Positions 38,122 to 47,054 are shown, counted from the stretch's first letter. The stretch: DNA of 64,000 nt from Desulfovibrio sp. (GCF_009712225.1 NZ_WASP01000017.1:26337-90336), one strand, 5' to 3'. Translations and numbers: made by a program. Notes: generated from the sequence alone by a model not told the origin.

Positions 38122-38358
38122 ATGTCCCCAATCGGTACTTCAAGCGAAGACAGACTGACCCGGCTGGAAGAGCTGACTTTTTTTCAGGAGGAGCGGCTCA
38201 AGGAACTTGATGCGGCCCTGACCGCCCAGCAAAAACAGCTGGACAAGCTGGAAAAGGAATTTGCCGACGCCACCTCTGTAATCAGGCAGCTTCGCGAAAA
38301 ACTTGGCGACCAGGCTGAAAATGCGCTGCCGCCCCACTCCATGCCCGAACGCTGGTGA
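38122..38358 (+). CDS. slyX: SlyX-like coiled-coil protein
   Basis: 78 residues, almost entirely one coiled coil (DRLTRLEELTFFQEERLKEL in the first half), ending with the SlyX-type PPHSMPERW, a Pro- and His-containing tail close to the family's PPPHY. Function unknown. GAGGAGG precedes the ATG. It lies 32 bases after ygiQ, probably in the same transcript, which ends at the next terminator. Confidence 0.82.
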   Translation: MSPIGTSSEDRLTRLEELTFFQEERLKELDAALTAQQKQLDKLEKEFADATSVIRQLREKLGDQAENALPPHSMPERW

Positions 38359-38406
38359 ACTGTTTGGGCGCTGACCGCCGAAACGCATACCATGGCTGAA
38401 CATAGC

Positions 38407-38442
38407 AAATAAAAAACCCGCCAGAAGGCGGGTTTTTTATTT
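38407..38442 (+). terminator. Bidirectional terminator between slyX and qmoD
   Basis: AAAAAACCCGCC pairs with GGCGGGTTTTTT around an AGAA loop. The A and T flanks suit both convergent transcripts. Confidence 0.95.
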
Positions 38443-38493
38443 GGCTGAGCGCCCAAGGCAAAACCCTGGGCACTCATGCAGTCAAGCCGAGTT

Positions 38494-39213
38494 TTAGAAA
38501 CCGAAACCGTCGTTGTTGGCGCCAGAGGAACCAAAGCCGAAATCGTCCGGCACGGCGTTTTCTTCGGCAGCAGGTGCGGCATCATCGCCAGCAGCGGCAG
38601 CACCAGCGGCAACGCCGCCCACGACCATGCCCTTAAGGCCGTCTTTAATGGCGTCCTTGATGTTCATCATCAGTTCGTCATGGTTGATGGCGACCTTGCC
38701 CTGGAATTCGGCCACCTGCTTGCGCAGGCCGCCCATATCGGTGTTCATGGTCTTGATCTTGGCTTCGAGTTCGTCAACCTTCTTGGAAAGAGCGGCGGCG
38801 CGGGCTTCAGCGGGTTCAAGAGCACGCACGCGTTCTTCAAGAGCAGCGGCAGCGGCGGTCTGAGCGGCCATGCTGGCGTAGGTATCGCCAAGGTAGGTCA
38901 GTACCTTGTCGCACAGGGTCTTGGTAAGACCGTCCATGCAGGTAAGGGAAACATTGTCACCCAGCACGCTGCGGCCGGTGTTGACAAAGGCTTCCCAGGA
39001 CTGGCCTTCAACCCAGTTCAGGTCGGCAAATTTGGGGTACCAGCGAGCCAGCCAGGCGGCGGCAAAGGGGCCCACAGCCTTGGCGCAGGTGTCACAGGCA
39101 ACGGAACGACCGGCAACGAAACCGGCGATTTCCTTGACGTCTACGCCCTCCTTGCCCACGACCAGGGCAAGCACGGACTCCACGGGAAAAACTTTACGAG
39201 ATGTATCAGACAT
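38494..39213 (-). CDS. qmoD: QmoD-like protein, the promoter-distal gene of the qmo cluster
   Basis: 239 residues, no membrane segments. The N-terminal half has cysteines (SVACDTCAKAVGP and SLTCMDG), the middle is coiled coil (about 120-175), and the C-terminus is Ala/Gly-rich ending in DFGFGSSGANNDGFGF. In D. vulgaris a gene of unknown biochemical function follows qmoABC and matters for sulfate reduction; position and features make this its counterpart. The assignment is mostly from context. A hairpin separates it from qmoC. Confidence 0.72.
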   Translation of the reverse strand: MSDTSRKVFPVESVLALVVGKEGVDVKEIAGFVAGRSVACDTCAKAVGPFAAAWLARWYPKFADLNWVEGQSWEAFVNTGRSVLGDNVSLTCMDGLTKTLCDKVLTYLGDTYASMAAQTAAAAALEERVRALEPAEARAAALSKKVDELEAKIKTMNTDMGGLRKQVAEFQGKVAINHDELMMNIKDAIKDGLKGMVVGGVAAGAAAAGDDAAPAAEENAVPDDFGFGSSGANNDGFGF

Positions 39214-39284
39214 GGCGGCCTCCTCCTCGGAGATCGTAATTTTTCAGTAAAAGCTCACGGGGAACTGTGCGCAACTTCAAGGGC

Positions 39285-39309
39285 GGCCCCCAGCACGCAG
39301 CCGGGGGCC
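39285..39309 (-). promoter_or_regulatory. Hairpin between qmoC and qmoD
   Basis: GGCCCCC (39285-39291) pairs with GGGGGCC (39303-39309), without a T run. It could attenuate transcription into qmoD or protect the 3' end of the qmoABC mRNA. Confidence 0.5.
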
Positions 39310-39316
39310 AACGCCG

Positions 39317-40498
39317 TTAGCTTCTGCCGTACATGCGGGCGTAAACAAGGGCCGCCGTGCGGTACACGAAGTGGCCAAGTTTAGACCAGGGCAGGTAAGC
39401 GAAAAGCATCCACACAAATACCAGGTGCAGGTAGTACACCAGGAAAGCGGGCACAATGGCGTCCGCCAGGCGGAAGCACTGCGACAGCACACCGGTTACG
39501 GCCACCAGCCAGATGATGCCCAGCAGATACCAGTCGTACCAGCTGGAACCCTGGAACTTGGGATTCAGCATCACACGGCGAACCGTGAGGATGGCGAGAC
39601 CGGCCAGCAGCATCAGGGCGCCCAGGTTGGCCAGTATCTTCACGGGGAAGGTCAGCGACATGGGCGTTTCAATGTGGATGAGCGGAATAACCTTGCCGCC
39701 CCAGTGACCCACAGCAACCACAGCCGTTACAAAGGCCAGTATGGCAAAGCTGTAAACCAGCAGCATGTGACCAAACTTGCGGTTGGGGGTATCGGAGCCG
39801 GTGGCGGGGCCGTCTTCGCAGTCGTCAAACTTGCGGTGGGTGATAGCTTCATCCCACAGCACGTCCCACAAATGCCAGATCCAGCACTTTTGCTTGCCAA
39901 TAACGGCCACAGAGCCTTCAGGCTTGAACATGGCCCACAGTTTCATGACACCCCGGGCGATGATAAAGGCAGCGCCGAAGAAGGTGACCATGAAAATGGG
40001 GTCGATGGTGTAGTCGCCGTAGAACACCTGACCGAAAACGATGCGGCCATCGGCAGCGCGGGGGAACCACTGGCCGCCGTTGAAGCCGGCACGGATCCAC
40101 CACACAAAGAGCCACAGCACTGCGGGGATGGCAAACAGCACAGGCAGGCCAGAAGGCTTGCTCATGAGCTTGCCCACGCAGGTGGGTTCGGTCAGTTCGC
40201 GGTAAATGACGTTGCGTGCCGCGCCCATGAGGTCGGCAGGCTTTGCGCCGCGTGGGCAAAGGTCAGAGCAGTTGCCGCAGTTGTGGCAGAGCCACAGGTC
40301 AACGTCGGCGCGAAGCTTGTCTTTGAGGCCCCAGGAAGCCCAGACCATTTCCTTGCGCGGATAAGGCGCATTGGCCGGGGCGAGGGGGCAGGCCACGGAG
40401 CAGGTGGCGCACTGGTAGCACTTCTTGAGGGATTCACCCCCAGATTCTTCCAGTGCCCTGACAAACTCCATATCAGGTTTGATTGAACATTGTGCCAT
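39317..40498 (-). CDS. qmoC: QmoC, membrane subunit of the quinone-interacting oxidoreductase
   Basis: 393 residues. It combines an HdrC-like N-terminus with two 4Fe-4S motifs (CATCSVACPLAP and CHNCGNCSDLCPRG) and a C-terminal cytochrome b-type membrane domain with about six helices and several His, which should hold heme b and react with menaquinol. It passes electrons to QmoA/QmoB and on to AprBA. AGGAGG precedes the ATG at 40498. The gene lies 13 bases after qmoB. Confidence 0.95.
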   Translation of the reverse strand: MAQCSIKPDMEFVRALEESGGESLKKCYQCATCSVACPLAPANAPYPRKEMVWASWGLKDKLRADVDLWLCHNCGNCSDLCPRGAKPADLMGAARNVIYRELTEPTCVGKLMSKPSGLPVLFAIPAVLWLFVWWIRAGFNGGQWFPRAADGRIVFGQVFYGDYTIDPIFMVTFFGAAFIIARGVMKLWAMFKPEGSVAVIGKQKCWIWHLWDVLWDEAITHRKFDDCEDGPATGSDTPNRKFGHMLLVYSFAILAFVTAVVAVGHWGGKVIPLIHIETPMSLTFPVKILANLGALMLLAGLAILTVRRVMLNPKFQGSSWYDWYLLGIIWLVAVTGVLSQCFRLADAIVPAFLVYYLHLVFVWMLFAYLPWSKLGHFVYRTAALVYARMYGRS

Positions 40499-40511
40499 TG
40501 CTGCCTTCCTC

Positions 40512-42773
40512 CTACATGCCCTTGAACGGGTTGGGGCCCATGGCCATGATACGGTCAACGAAACCGTCGATCAGGTCGGGAACCTTGTCGTATTCGTCAA
40601 TGGCCACTTCAAGCTGTTCCACGCGTTCGGGCTGCACGCCAAGGCGATTGAGCGTCTCGGCGATGTTTTCCTTACGGCGGGCGCAGATTTCAGAGCCCTT
40701 CACAAAGTGGCACTGGTAGTCGTCGCCATATTTGCAGCCCAGCAGCATAACACCGTCGTAGCCCTTGCTCATGGCGTCAGACACCCAGATGGCGTTGACC
40801 GAGCCAAGGCAGCGCACCGGAATGATGCGGCAGTAGGGGCTCCAGGGCTTGTTGCGTGCACCGGCCATGTCAAGGGCGGGGTACGCGTCGTTTTCGCAGG
40901 CCAGAATCAGCACGCGGGGACCGTCGGCCTTGAAGTCCTTGGGAACCTGAACTTCGCGGATCATGGAGCCGATCTGGTCGATATTGTAGTTGGCGAAGGA
41001 GATAACGCGTTCCGGGCAGGCGCCGAAACAGGTGCCGCAACGGCGGCAGCGAGCCGGGTTGGGCTTGGGCGTTCCCTTTTCGTCATCGTCCAGAGCGCCG
41101 AAGGGGCATTCTTCCGTGCAGCGCTTGCACTGGGTGCAGCGCACAAAGTTGAACACGGGATAGGAAAGGTCGCCCGAACGGGGGTGCACAGCAACGCCGT
41201 GGCTGGCAGCCTCAATGCACTGCATGGCCTTGAGCACAGCGCCCTTGGCGTCTTCTTCGCAGGCGTCCATGGTCAGGGGCTGACGCACGCAACCCGCTGC
41301 GTACACGCCGGTACGGCGCGTTTCGTAGGGGAAGCAGATGTAGTTCGAATCCGCAAAACCATCAAACAGGTTCAGATCCGGGAAGTCCGGGCCCTGGCGA
41401 TAGTCAAAGCAGACAGTGACGTCTTTGGCCGTGGTGGGCACAAGGCCCGTGGGCACAACAACCAGGTCAACGTCGAGGTCAAAATCCATACCCAGCAGGG
41501 TATTTTTGCAGCTCACAACCATGTGGTCGCCAGCTTCGCGGATTTCGGTCACGTCGGCCTTGGTCATCATGACGCCCAGGCGCTCCTGCATCTTCTTGTA
41601 GAAGCGTTCCAGAATGCCGGGGACGGTCATATCCTTGTACAGGATAAAGGTCTGACAGGTGTCGTTGGTCTTTTCGCAAACCGTGTTGGCAAGGCGAAGC
41701 ATACCCACGCTGTTGACCGCGTTGGAGTAGGCAACATGGCGGAAGCTTTCGAGGTTCGCTTTCACAAAACCCTTTTCTTCGCCTTCGGCAGGCTTGGCGG
41801 CTTCTTCCGCAGGAGCGGCAGCAGCTTCTTCGGCAGCCTTCTTGACAGCTTCTTCGGCAATGGTGGTGTCGAGCACAAAGGCGATGCGGCGGGCGCTCAC
41901 CTGATCGGCTACCAGCATTTTGCCAAAGGTGGCGGCGTCCACAACCTTGGTGCTCTGCCCAAGGCCCATGGAGGCGAGGTACTGCTGGTCAAGCGGAACC
42001 CAACCGGTAGCCAGCACCACTGCGCCCACGTCGATGGTCTGCGAGCCAGCAGGGGTCACAAAGGTGGCCTTGAACTCGCCGGGCTGACCTTCCAACTTTT
42101 CCATGCGGGTGTTCATGTGCACCGCAATCTTGCTGTTGCCAAGCACCTTGCTGATCTTGTCGGCCACGTTGGTGGGCTGCTTGTCAGTCCAGGGCGAAGC
42201 AAGGGGCGAACCCATGGGAATGTTGTTGGCTGCGCCGCCGAGCTTGTCGGCTTTTTCAACCAGCACAACTTCATACCCGGTTTCGGCAGCCTCTGCGGCG
42301 GCGGTAAGACCCGTCCAGCCACCACCGATAACCAGCACGCGCTGCACGCCGGTAACGGCGGCAGAATCGGGCACTTCGCTCTTTTGCAGTTTAACCACAC
42401 CCATGTTCACATAGTCTCGGGCCATGATCGCCAGAAGCTCCGGCGCGCCGCTGGCTGTGTCCACGGGGGTTTTGTCAGGATTTTTATAGGCCTGCACGCA
42501 CTGTTCGCGCAGGTTTACAAATTCCACCTGCACGGGCAGGCGGTAGATTTCCGAATCAACGCGCGGAGAAGCGCCGCACAGCAGTACGCCGTCCAGCTCT
42601 TGCGCCTCGATGTCGGCCTTGATTTCGCTTACGGCCAGGGCCAGCACAGGAACAACCTTGACCACAGGCACAAGACCGCCCCACTTCTGGCTCGTCTGCT
42701 CGGCCAGAGCGGTCAGATCAAGCCCGCCGCCAATGTTCTGCTGGTCAAAATAGACGCCAATTTTACCCGACAT
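40512..42773 (-). CDS. qmoB: QmoB, HdrA/MvhD-like subunit
   Basis: 753 residues. It has a flavin domain with VLVIGGGWTGLTAAAEAAE, then two 4Fe-4S motifs (CTQCKRCTEECP and CRRCGTCFGACP), then an MvhD-like C-terminus with CENDAYPA, CRIIPVRCLGS and LGCKYGDDYQCHF. It is a cytoplasmic electron-transfer subunit of the Qmo complex. A low-complexity Ala/Glu/Lys insert (about residues 300-330) interrupts the flavoprotein part. Five bases separate it from qmoA. Confidence 0.95.
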   Translation of the reverse strand: MSGKIGVYFDQQNIGGGLDLTALAEQTSQKWGGLVPVVKVVPVLALAVSEIKADIEAQELDGVLLCGASPRVDSEIYRLPVQVEFVNLREQCVQAYKNPDKTPVDTASGAPELLAIMARDYVNMGVVKLQKSEVPDSAAVTGVQRVLVIGGGWTGLTAAAEAAETGYEVVLVEKADKLGGAANNIPMGSPLASPWTDKQPTNVADKISKVLGNSKIAVHMNTRMEKLEGQPGEFKATFVTPAGSQTIDVGAVVLATGWVPLDQQYLASMGLGQSTKVVDAATFGKMLVADQVSARRIAFVLDTTIAEEAVKKAAEEAAAAPAEEAAKPAEGEEKGFVKANLESFRHVAYSNAVNSVGMLRLANTVCEKTNDTCQTFILYKDMTVPGILERFYKKMQERLGVMMTKADVTEIREAGDHMVVSCKNTLLGMDFDLDVDLVVVPTGLVPTTAKDVTVCFDYRQGPDFPDLNLFDGFADSNYICFPYETRRTGVYAAGCVRQPLTMDACEEDAKGAVLKAMQCIEAASHGVAVHPRSGDLSYPVFNFVRCTQCKRCTEECPFGALDDDEKGTPKPNPARCRRCGTCFGACPERVISFANYNIDQIGSMIREVQVPKDFKADGPRVLILACENDAYPALDMAGARNKPWSPYCRIIPVRCLGSVNAIWVSDAMSKGYDGVMLLGCKYGDDYQCHFVKGSEICARRKENIAETLNRLGVQPERVEQLEVAIDEYDKVPDLIDGFVDRIMAMGPNPFKGM

Positions 42774-42778
42774 GCCGC

Positions 42779-44014
42779 CTACCTCCCTTTCACCGTTTGA
42801 ACCGCCTTCAGGGCGGCGGCTGTGCCAGACTGCGCAGAGCGCATCACGTCAAGGGGCATGCGCGCGCAGCCAGCGGCGAAAATGCCAGCCTCATCTCCAC
42901 CCGCAATAAAGCCGTCTTCATCAAGCGGCAGGGGCAGGGGCGCATTTTCACCAGACAGCGAGGGCTGCATGCCAGTGGCCAGCACAACAAGATCATAATC
43001 AAGGGTCATCTTTTCGCCGCGCACGGCGTCTTCAGCCGTGATGCGCACGCGGTTGCCTTCGGCCTGTTCGGCATTGGCAACCTTGCCCTTGACAAACTTG
43101 ACATTGGGCAGCGCCTTGACCTTTTCGAGCACCTTAACATAGCGGCCCGGGGCGCGCAGGTCGATGTAGTACACCGTGATCTGCGTATCGGGGTTCTGCT
43201 CGGCGATGTACAGGCACTGCTTGAGAGTGGCCATACAGCAGATATACGAGCAGTAGTTCAGGTGGTTCTGGTCGCGCGAACCCGCACACTGCACAAAGGC
43301 AACGCTGTGCGGGGCCCTGCCGTCGCTGGGACGGACAATACGGCCACCGGTGGGGCCAAAGGGCGAGGCAAGGCGTTCGAGCTGCATGTTGGACACGCAG
43401 TTCTTCACACTGCCAGCGCCAAGGTTGGTCAACCGGGTAACGTCGTAGGGCTTCCAGCCAGTGGCAACAACAACCGCGCCCACATTGAGATCAATCTCGC
43501 GCTGCGGTTCGTTGACATCCAGGAATTGTGCCCCGGCAACCCGCGCGCTGTCAGACTTGGAGAGCGCGTTGAGGTCGAGGGTATAGCGGCTGGGGAAGGC
43601 GAAAGGCATATCCTTGTGCAGGGCCTTGCGCGTGGCAAGACCAAGCTCGAATTCGCTTTCCACTTCGCCGGTCAGGCTGGAGGCAAGCAGGCTGAAGTCC
43701 ACATTGTGCGGGGCGGTATGGCGGGGGCTGATGCGCACCTTCACCTTATAGTCGCCCTTGACGCCCATGAACCCGACTACTTCGGCCTGTGTGAAAAATT
43801 TGATACGCGGGTTCTTCCTGATGCGCTGGAACTGAATTTCCAGACCGCAGGAGGGGGGACAAAGTTTGGGGAAATATTTATTGAGCTGAGCCACGCGCCC
43901 ACCAAGCCAGGGCGACTTTTCGACGATAAAGACGTCGTGGCCCAGTTCCGCCGCTTCAATGGCGGCTGTGAGGCCTGCAAAGCCGCCGCCCACGACGAGA
44001 ATGGCATTGGACAT
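42779..44014 (-). CDS. qmoA: QmoA, HdrA-like flavoprotein subunit
   Basis: 411 residues. It starts ILVVGGGFAGLTAAIEAAELG (in pieces), an FAD-binding Rossmann motif, then the HdrA-like region WLGGRVAQLNKYFPKLCPPSCG with cysteines, and VQCAGSRDQNHLNYCSYICC. It is the subunit of the Qmo complex thought to contact AprBA. AGGAGG before the ATG at 44014 sets the start; an in-frame upstream ATG at 44041 has no such signal. Confidence 0.95.
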   Translation of the reverse strand: MSNAILVVGGGFAGLTAAIEAAELGHDVFIVEKSPWLGGRVAQLNKYFPKLCPPSCGLEIQFQRIRKNPRIKFFTQAEVVGFMGVKGDYKVKVRISPRHTAPHNVDFSLLASSLTGEVESEFELGLATRKALHKDMPFAFPSRYTLDLNALSKSDSARVAGAQFLDVNEPQREIDLNVGAVVVATGWKPYDVTRLTNLGAGSVKNCVSNMQLERLASPFGPTGGRIVRPSDGRAPHSVAFVQCAGSRDQNHLNYCSYICCMATLKQCLYIAEQNPDTQITVYYIDLRAPGRYVKVLEKVKALPNVKFVKGKVANAEQAEGNRVRITAEDAVRGEKMTLDYDLVVLATGMQPSLSGENAPLPLPLDEDGFIAGGDEAGIFAAGCARMPLDVMRSAQSGTAAALKAVQTVKGR

Positions 44015-44074
44015 CCTGGATATCCTCCTGCGTTGTTGCATAGCGGCTGAAGAAGGAAAAGGACTCCCGCCGCG

Positions 44075-44105
44075 AAAAAAAAGGAGCGGCCCCGTGGCCG
44101 ACCTC
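44075..44105 (-). terminator. Terminator-like hairpin just upstream of qmoA
   Basis: On the minus strand a GC-rich stem (GGTCGGCC with GGCCGCTCC, imperfect) is followed by eight T. It lies about 60 bases before the qmoA start, within the aprBA-qmo direction of transcription. Confidence 0.6.
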
Positions 44106-44333
44106 TGCGAGCGTCAGCGCACAAAACTGCCCGCACCACGCCCGCCGGCAATGGGGGGCCTGCTGCCGGTCATCCCCTTGCCGAACAATTGCCTTGTGCA
44201 GCGCGCCGCATGCCAAGCATGCAGCACACGAACAGGTGGCACGAAAACCGCTCTTTTTCCGGCAGGGCTGGGCCGCCGCCGGCACGCGTTTTTCGCCGCT
44301 GCAAGCCCGGGCAAAGCCAGAGCTTGCAGCAGA

Positions 44334-44357
44334 GGGGGCGGCCTTGCGGCCGCCCCC
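44334..44357 (-). terminator. Strong hairpin after aprA
   Basis: GGGGGCGGCC pairs with GGCCGCCCCC around a TTGC loop (plus-strand sequence), 22 bases after the aprA stop. There is no T run, so it may act as a 3' stabiliser or a partial terminator. Confidence 0.65.
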
Positions 44358-44378
44358 ATTTGGCATCAGTGCCGCCGA

Positions 44379-46367
44379 CTAGTCGGGGATGATCTGGTAG
44401 TAGGGCTTCTTGAAGATCTTGGTCTCGCCGGTGGCGGGATTGTACTTCGAGTTCACGAAGCACTTCCAAGCGTCGTCGTCCAGGCCCATGAAGTCCGCAC
44501 GGTAGTAGAAGCCGGGGTAGCGGGATTCTTCACGGAAGGAGATGTGCTGCATGTGCAGGCGCACCGTCCACAGACGATGGTAGTTTTCCCAGCAGCGAAG
44601 CAGTTCGTGCAGGTCACGGGCGGCCAGCTTGAAGGAGTCTTCTTCCATCATGGCAAGCAGGTTGAAGCCGGTGTCGAGCAGAGCCTTCGAGGTGGTGTAG
44701 TACGTGCTCACGCCACCGCCGTATTCGTCGGTGCACTTCACGAGACGCATCATGAAGTTCTTGGGCGTGATGTAGTTCGGGTTCACCACGGGATCGGTAG
44801 AAGCGGCCTTGCCTTCTTCAAAGTTGTAGAAGGGACGGTAAACGAGCTTCTTCAGTTCTTCGGCGGTTTCAGCGAACTCAGGCTTGAAGTCCTTGTGATC
44901 GAGGCACCAGCGAACCATCTGCTTGCCAGCGATACGGCCTTCAGCATGCGAACCGGAGGAGAACTTGTGGCCGGAAGCGCCCACGCCGTCGGCGCAGGTG
45001 AAGAGGCCTTCAACGGTGGTCATGCGGTTGTAGACCTTACCGTTGGAAGCTTTCACTTTGTAGTCTTCGGGCACCCAAGCTTCGTCGGGACCGGAAACCC
45101 AGATGCCGCAGCAACCGGAGTGGGAGCCGAGCAGGTAGGGTTCGGTGGGCATGATTTCGGAGCCGCGTTCTTCAGGTGCGGTGTTGGTGCAGGCCCAAAG
45201 GTTGGCCTGGCCCACGCACATGTCGAGGAAGTCTTCCCAAGCTTCGGATTCAAGATCCTTCTGCTGTTCTTCGTTAAGGGTAGCGAAGGTGGTCTGCAGG
45301 GCGGTCTTGGTGTCCATGTAGATGGGGCCGCGGCCTTCGCGCATTTCACGAAGCATCATGTGGTTACGCAGGCAGGTCGGAATGACATGGCCCTTGGCGT
45401 AGCCGCGATCTTCGTAAGGCTTCAGCATGGCGCGGTTGGTGGCGCAGTAATCTTCACCCTTGGAGTTGGTGGCTTTGGCCTTGAACAGGAGGAACCACGC
45501 ACCCACGGGGCCGTAACCGTCCTTGAAGCGGGCGGGCACGAAGCGGTTTTCCATCATGGTCATTTCAGCGCCAACCTGAGCGCACATGGTGTAGGTCGAA
45601 CCGGCGTTCCACACGGGGTACCAAGCGCGGCCCATGCCTTCACCGGTGGAGCGGGGACGGTACACGTTAACGGCACCGCCAGCGGCCACCATGATGGTGT
45701 TGGCTTTGAAGATGTGCACTTCGTTAGCGCGCAGGTTGAAGCCCACGGCGCCAGCGATGCGGTTGGGGGTATTCTTATCGAGAAGCAGCTTCACGATGAA
45801 AATACGTTCCATGATGCGGTCTTCACCCAGGGCATTCTTGGCAGCTTCGGCCACGATGCACTTGTAGGATTCACCGTTGATCATGATCTGCCAGCGGCCG
45901 GAACGCACAGGGGCATCGCCCTTGCGCAGGCTCTTGCCAGCGGCCTTGGCGGCAGCGCCGTTCAGGTTGTGACCGTCGTCGCCCTTGATCCAGCAGGGAA
46001 GGCCCCAATCTTCGAACAGATGCACGGAATCGTCAACGTGACGGCCGCAGTCGAAGATAAGGTCTTCGCGAACCAGGCCCATAAGGTCGGTACGGACCAT
46101 GCGGACGTAGTCATCGGCGTCGTTATCACCCAGGTAGGTGTTGATGGCGGAAAGACCCTGAGCCACGGCGCCGGAGCGTTCGAGGGTGGCTTTGTCAACC
46201 AGCATAATCTTCAGGCCGTGCTTGTCGCCCCAGCGCACTGCTTCAAAAGCGGTGCCGCAGGAACCCATGCCACCACCCACGATCAGCAGGTCAACAGCAT
46301 GTTCTTTCACTTCAGGCTCGGCAATGGCCACACCCTTCGTCGCTTCCTTGACGGGAATCATTGGCAT
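44379..46367 (-). CDS. aprA: Adenylylsulfate reductase alpha subunit
   Basis: Flavoprotein subunit that reduces APS to sulfite and AMP in dissimilatory sulfate reduction; cytoplasmic. 662 residues, the usual length. The FAD motif VDLLIVGGGMGSCGTAFEAV lies near residue 27. Family-typical segments include MVAAGGAVNVYRPRSTGEGMG (in pieces), GSHSGCCGIWVSGPDEAW and FTCADGVGASGHKFSSGSHAEGR (in pieces), and it ends KPYYQIIPD. AAGGAG precedes the ATG. It is 37 bases downstream of aprB. Confidence 0.99.
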   Translation of the reverse strand: MPMIPVKEATKGVAIAEPEVKEHAVDLLIVGGGMGSCGTAFEAVRWGDKHGLKIMLVDKATLERSGAVAQGLSAINTYLGDNDADDYVRMVRTDLMGLVREDLIFDCGRHVDDSVHLFEDWGLPCWIKGDDGHNLNGAAAKAAGKSLRKGDAPVRSGRWQIMINGESYKCIVAEAAKNALGEDRIMERIFIVKLLLDKNTPNRIAGAVGFNLRANEVHIFKANTIMVAAGGAVNVYRPRSTGEGMGRAWYPVWNAGSTYTMCAQVGAEMTMMENRFVPARFKDGYGPVGAWFLLFKAKATNSKGEDYCATNRAMLKPYEDRGYAKGHVIPTCLRNHMMLREMREGRGPIYMDTKTALQTTFATLNEEQQKDLESEAWEDFLDMCVGQANLWACTNTAPEERGSEIMPTEPYLLGSHSGCCGIWVSGPDEAWVPEDYKVKASNGKVYNRMTTVEGLFTCADGVGASGHKFSSGSHAEGRIAGKQMVRWCLDHKDFKPEFAETAEELKKLVYRPFYNFEEGKAASTDPVVNPNYITPKNFMMRLVKCTDEYGGGVSTYYTTSKALLDTGFNLLAMMEEDSFKLAARDLHELLRCWENYHRLWTVRLHMQHISFREESRYPGFYYRADFMGLDDDAWKCFVNSKYNPATGETKIFKKPYYQIIPD

Positions 46368-46404
46368 AATTGTTTCTCCTTATCGCACTAGCGGTTGCAA
46401 TAGC

Positions 46405-46893
46405 CTAGCGGCCGTGTTCCATGCAGGTGAAGGACTTACCAGCGTCCTTAACATCGAACTTCTTGCCAAGGGCGGTCTTGGGAGCGACCAAGGCAGTCTC
46501 GGTGAACAGCAGTTCATCTTCGATGTTGGCGCCTTCAGGATGACCTTCGAAGGGCTTGATGGAACCTTCCGGCGTAGTGCGGATGGGGAACTTGAAACGT
46601 TTCACGTTGCCATTGCGGAACTTAACCGTCCACATGATGGAGTCGGCCGAGCGCATGGGGATACAGGTACCGCCCATGGGAGCAAAGTCTGCGTAGGGGC
46701 GAGCCGTGATGGCGCCCTGGGGGCAGATTTTAACGCAGGAATAGCATTCCCAGCAGGCTTCGGGTTCCTGATTGTAAGCCTTCATTTCCTCAGAATCCAG
46801 GATCATGAGGTCGTTAGGGCAAATGTACATGCAGGCCGTCTTTTCGCCACCCTTGCAGCCGTCGCACTTGGACGGATCGACAAACGTCGGCAT
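46405..46893 (-). CDS. aprB: Adenylylsulfate reductase beta subunit
   Basis: Iron-sulfur partner of AprA. 162 residues with two 4Fe-4S motifs: CDGCKGGEKTACMYICP (with the long insertion typical of AprB) and CWECYSCVKICP. The C-terminal tail wraps the alpha subunit in known structures. GGAGG before the ATG. It is the first gene of the apr-qmo block, behind the promoter at 47025-47054. Confidence 0.98.
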   Translation of the reverse strand: MPTFVDPSKCDGCKGGEKTACMYICPNDLMILDSEEMKAYNQEPEACWECYSCVKICPQGAITARPYADFAPMGGTCIPMRSADSIMWTVKFRNGNVKRFKFPIRTTPEGSIKPFEGHPEGANIEDELLFTETALVAPKTALGKKFDVKDAGKSFTCMEHGR

Positions 46894-47016
46894 ACGTATC
46901 CTCCAACTCTTTTAAAAGTGTTTCAGAAAAACCCGCCGGGTTCGGCGAGGCGCGCGGCAAAATCCGTCACGCCGGGGTTAGCCGAGCGCCTCCACAACGA
47001 AAGTTGGGCGTATGGC

Positions 47017-47034
47017 TTGCGCAATTAGTAACAA
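47017..47034. promoter_or_regulatory. Rex-like palindrome over the aprBA -10
   Basis: TTGCGCAATTAGTAACAA; the reverse strand reads TTGTTACTAATTGCGCAA. It keeps the TTGT...CAA ends of TTGTGAA-N4-TTCACAA, with four mismatches inside the arms. It covers the proposed -10 element, where a repressor would block RNA polymerase. Confidence 0.4.
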
Positions 47035-47054
47035 GCACTTAGCCTTTGCGTCAA
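47025..47054 (-). promoter_or_regulatory. Promoter of aprBA
   Basis: On the minus strand TTGACG (47049-47054), an 18-base spacer, then TTACTA (47025-47030). The start of transcription would be near 47018, giving a leader of about 125 bases to aprB. Confidence 0.6.

Larger units (their letters stand above)
44015..44378. other. Gene-free aprA-qmoA spacer, about 360 bases
   Basis: Contains two hairpins on the minus strand (see the 44334 and 44075 features) and no supported gene. A qmoA promoter should lie here if qmo is transcribed separately, but I cannot place one. Confidence 0.6.

Noticed and set aside
40425..42800. Long plus-strand frame (791 codons) opposite qmoB and qmoC
   Set aside because: Mirror of real coding sequence; rich in His, Gly and Val as expected for such shadows, with no family motif.
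43959..46391. Long plus-strand frame (810 codons) opposite aprA and qmoA
   Set aside because: It is antisense to the clearly identified aprA. High third-position GC keeps the opposite strand open, and its sequence resembles no protein.
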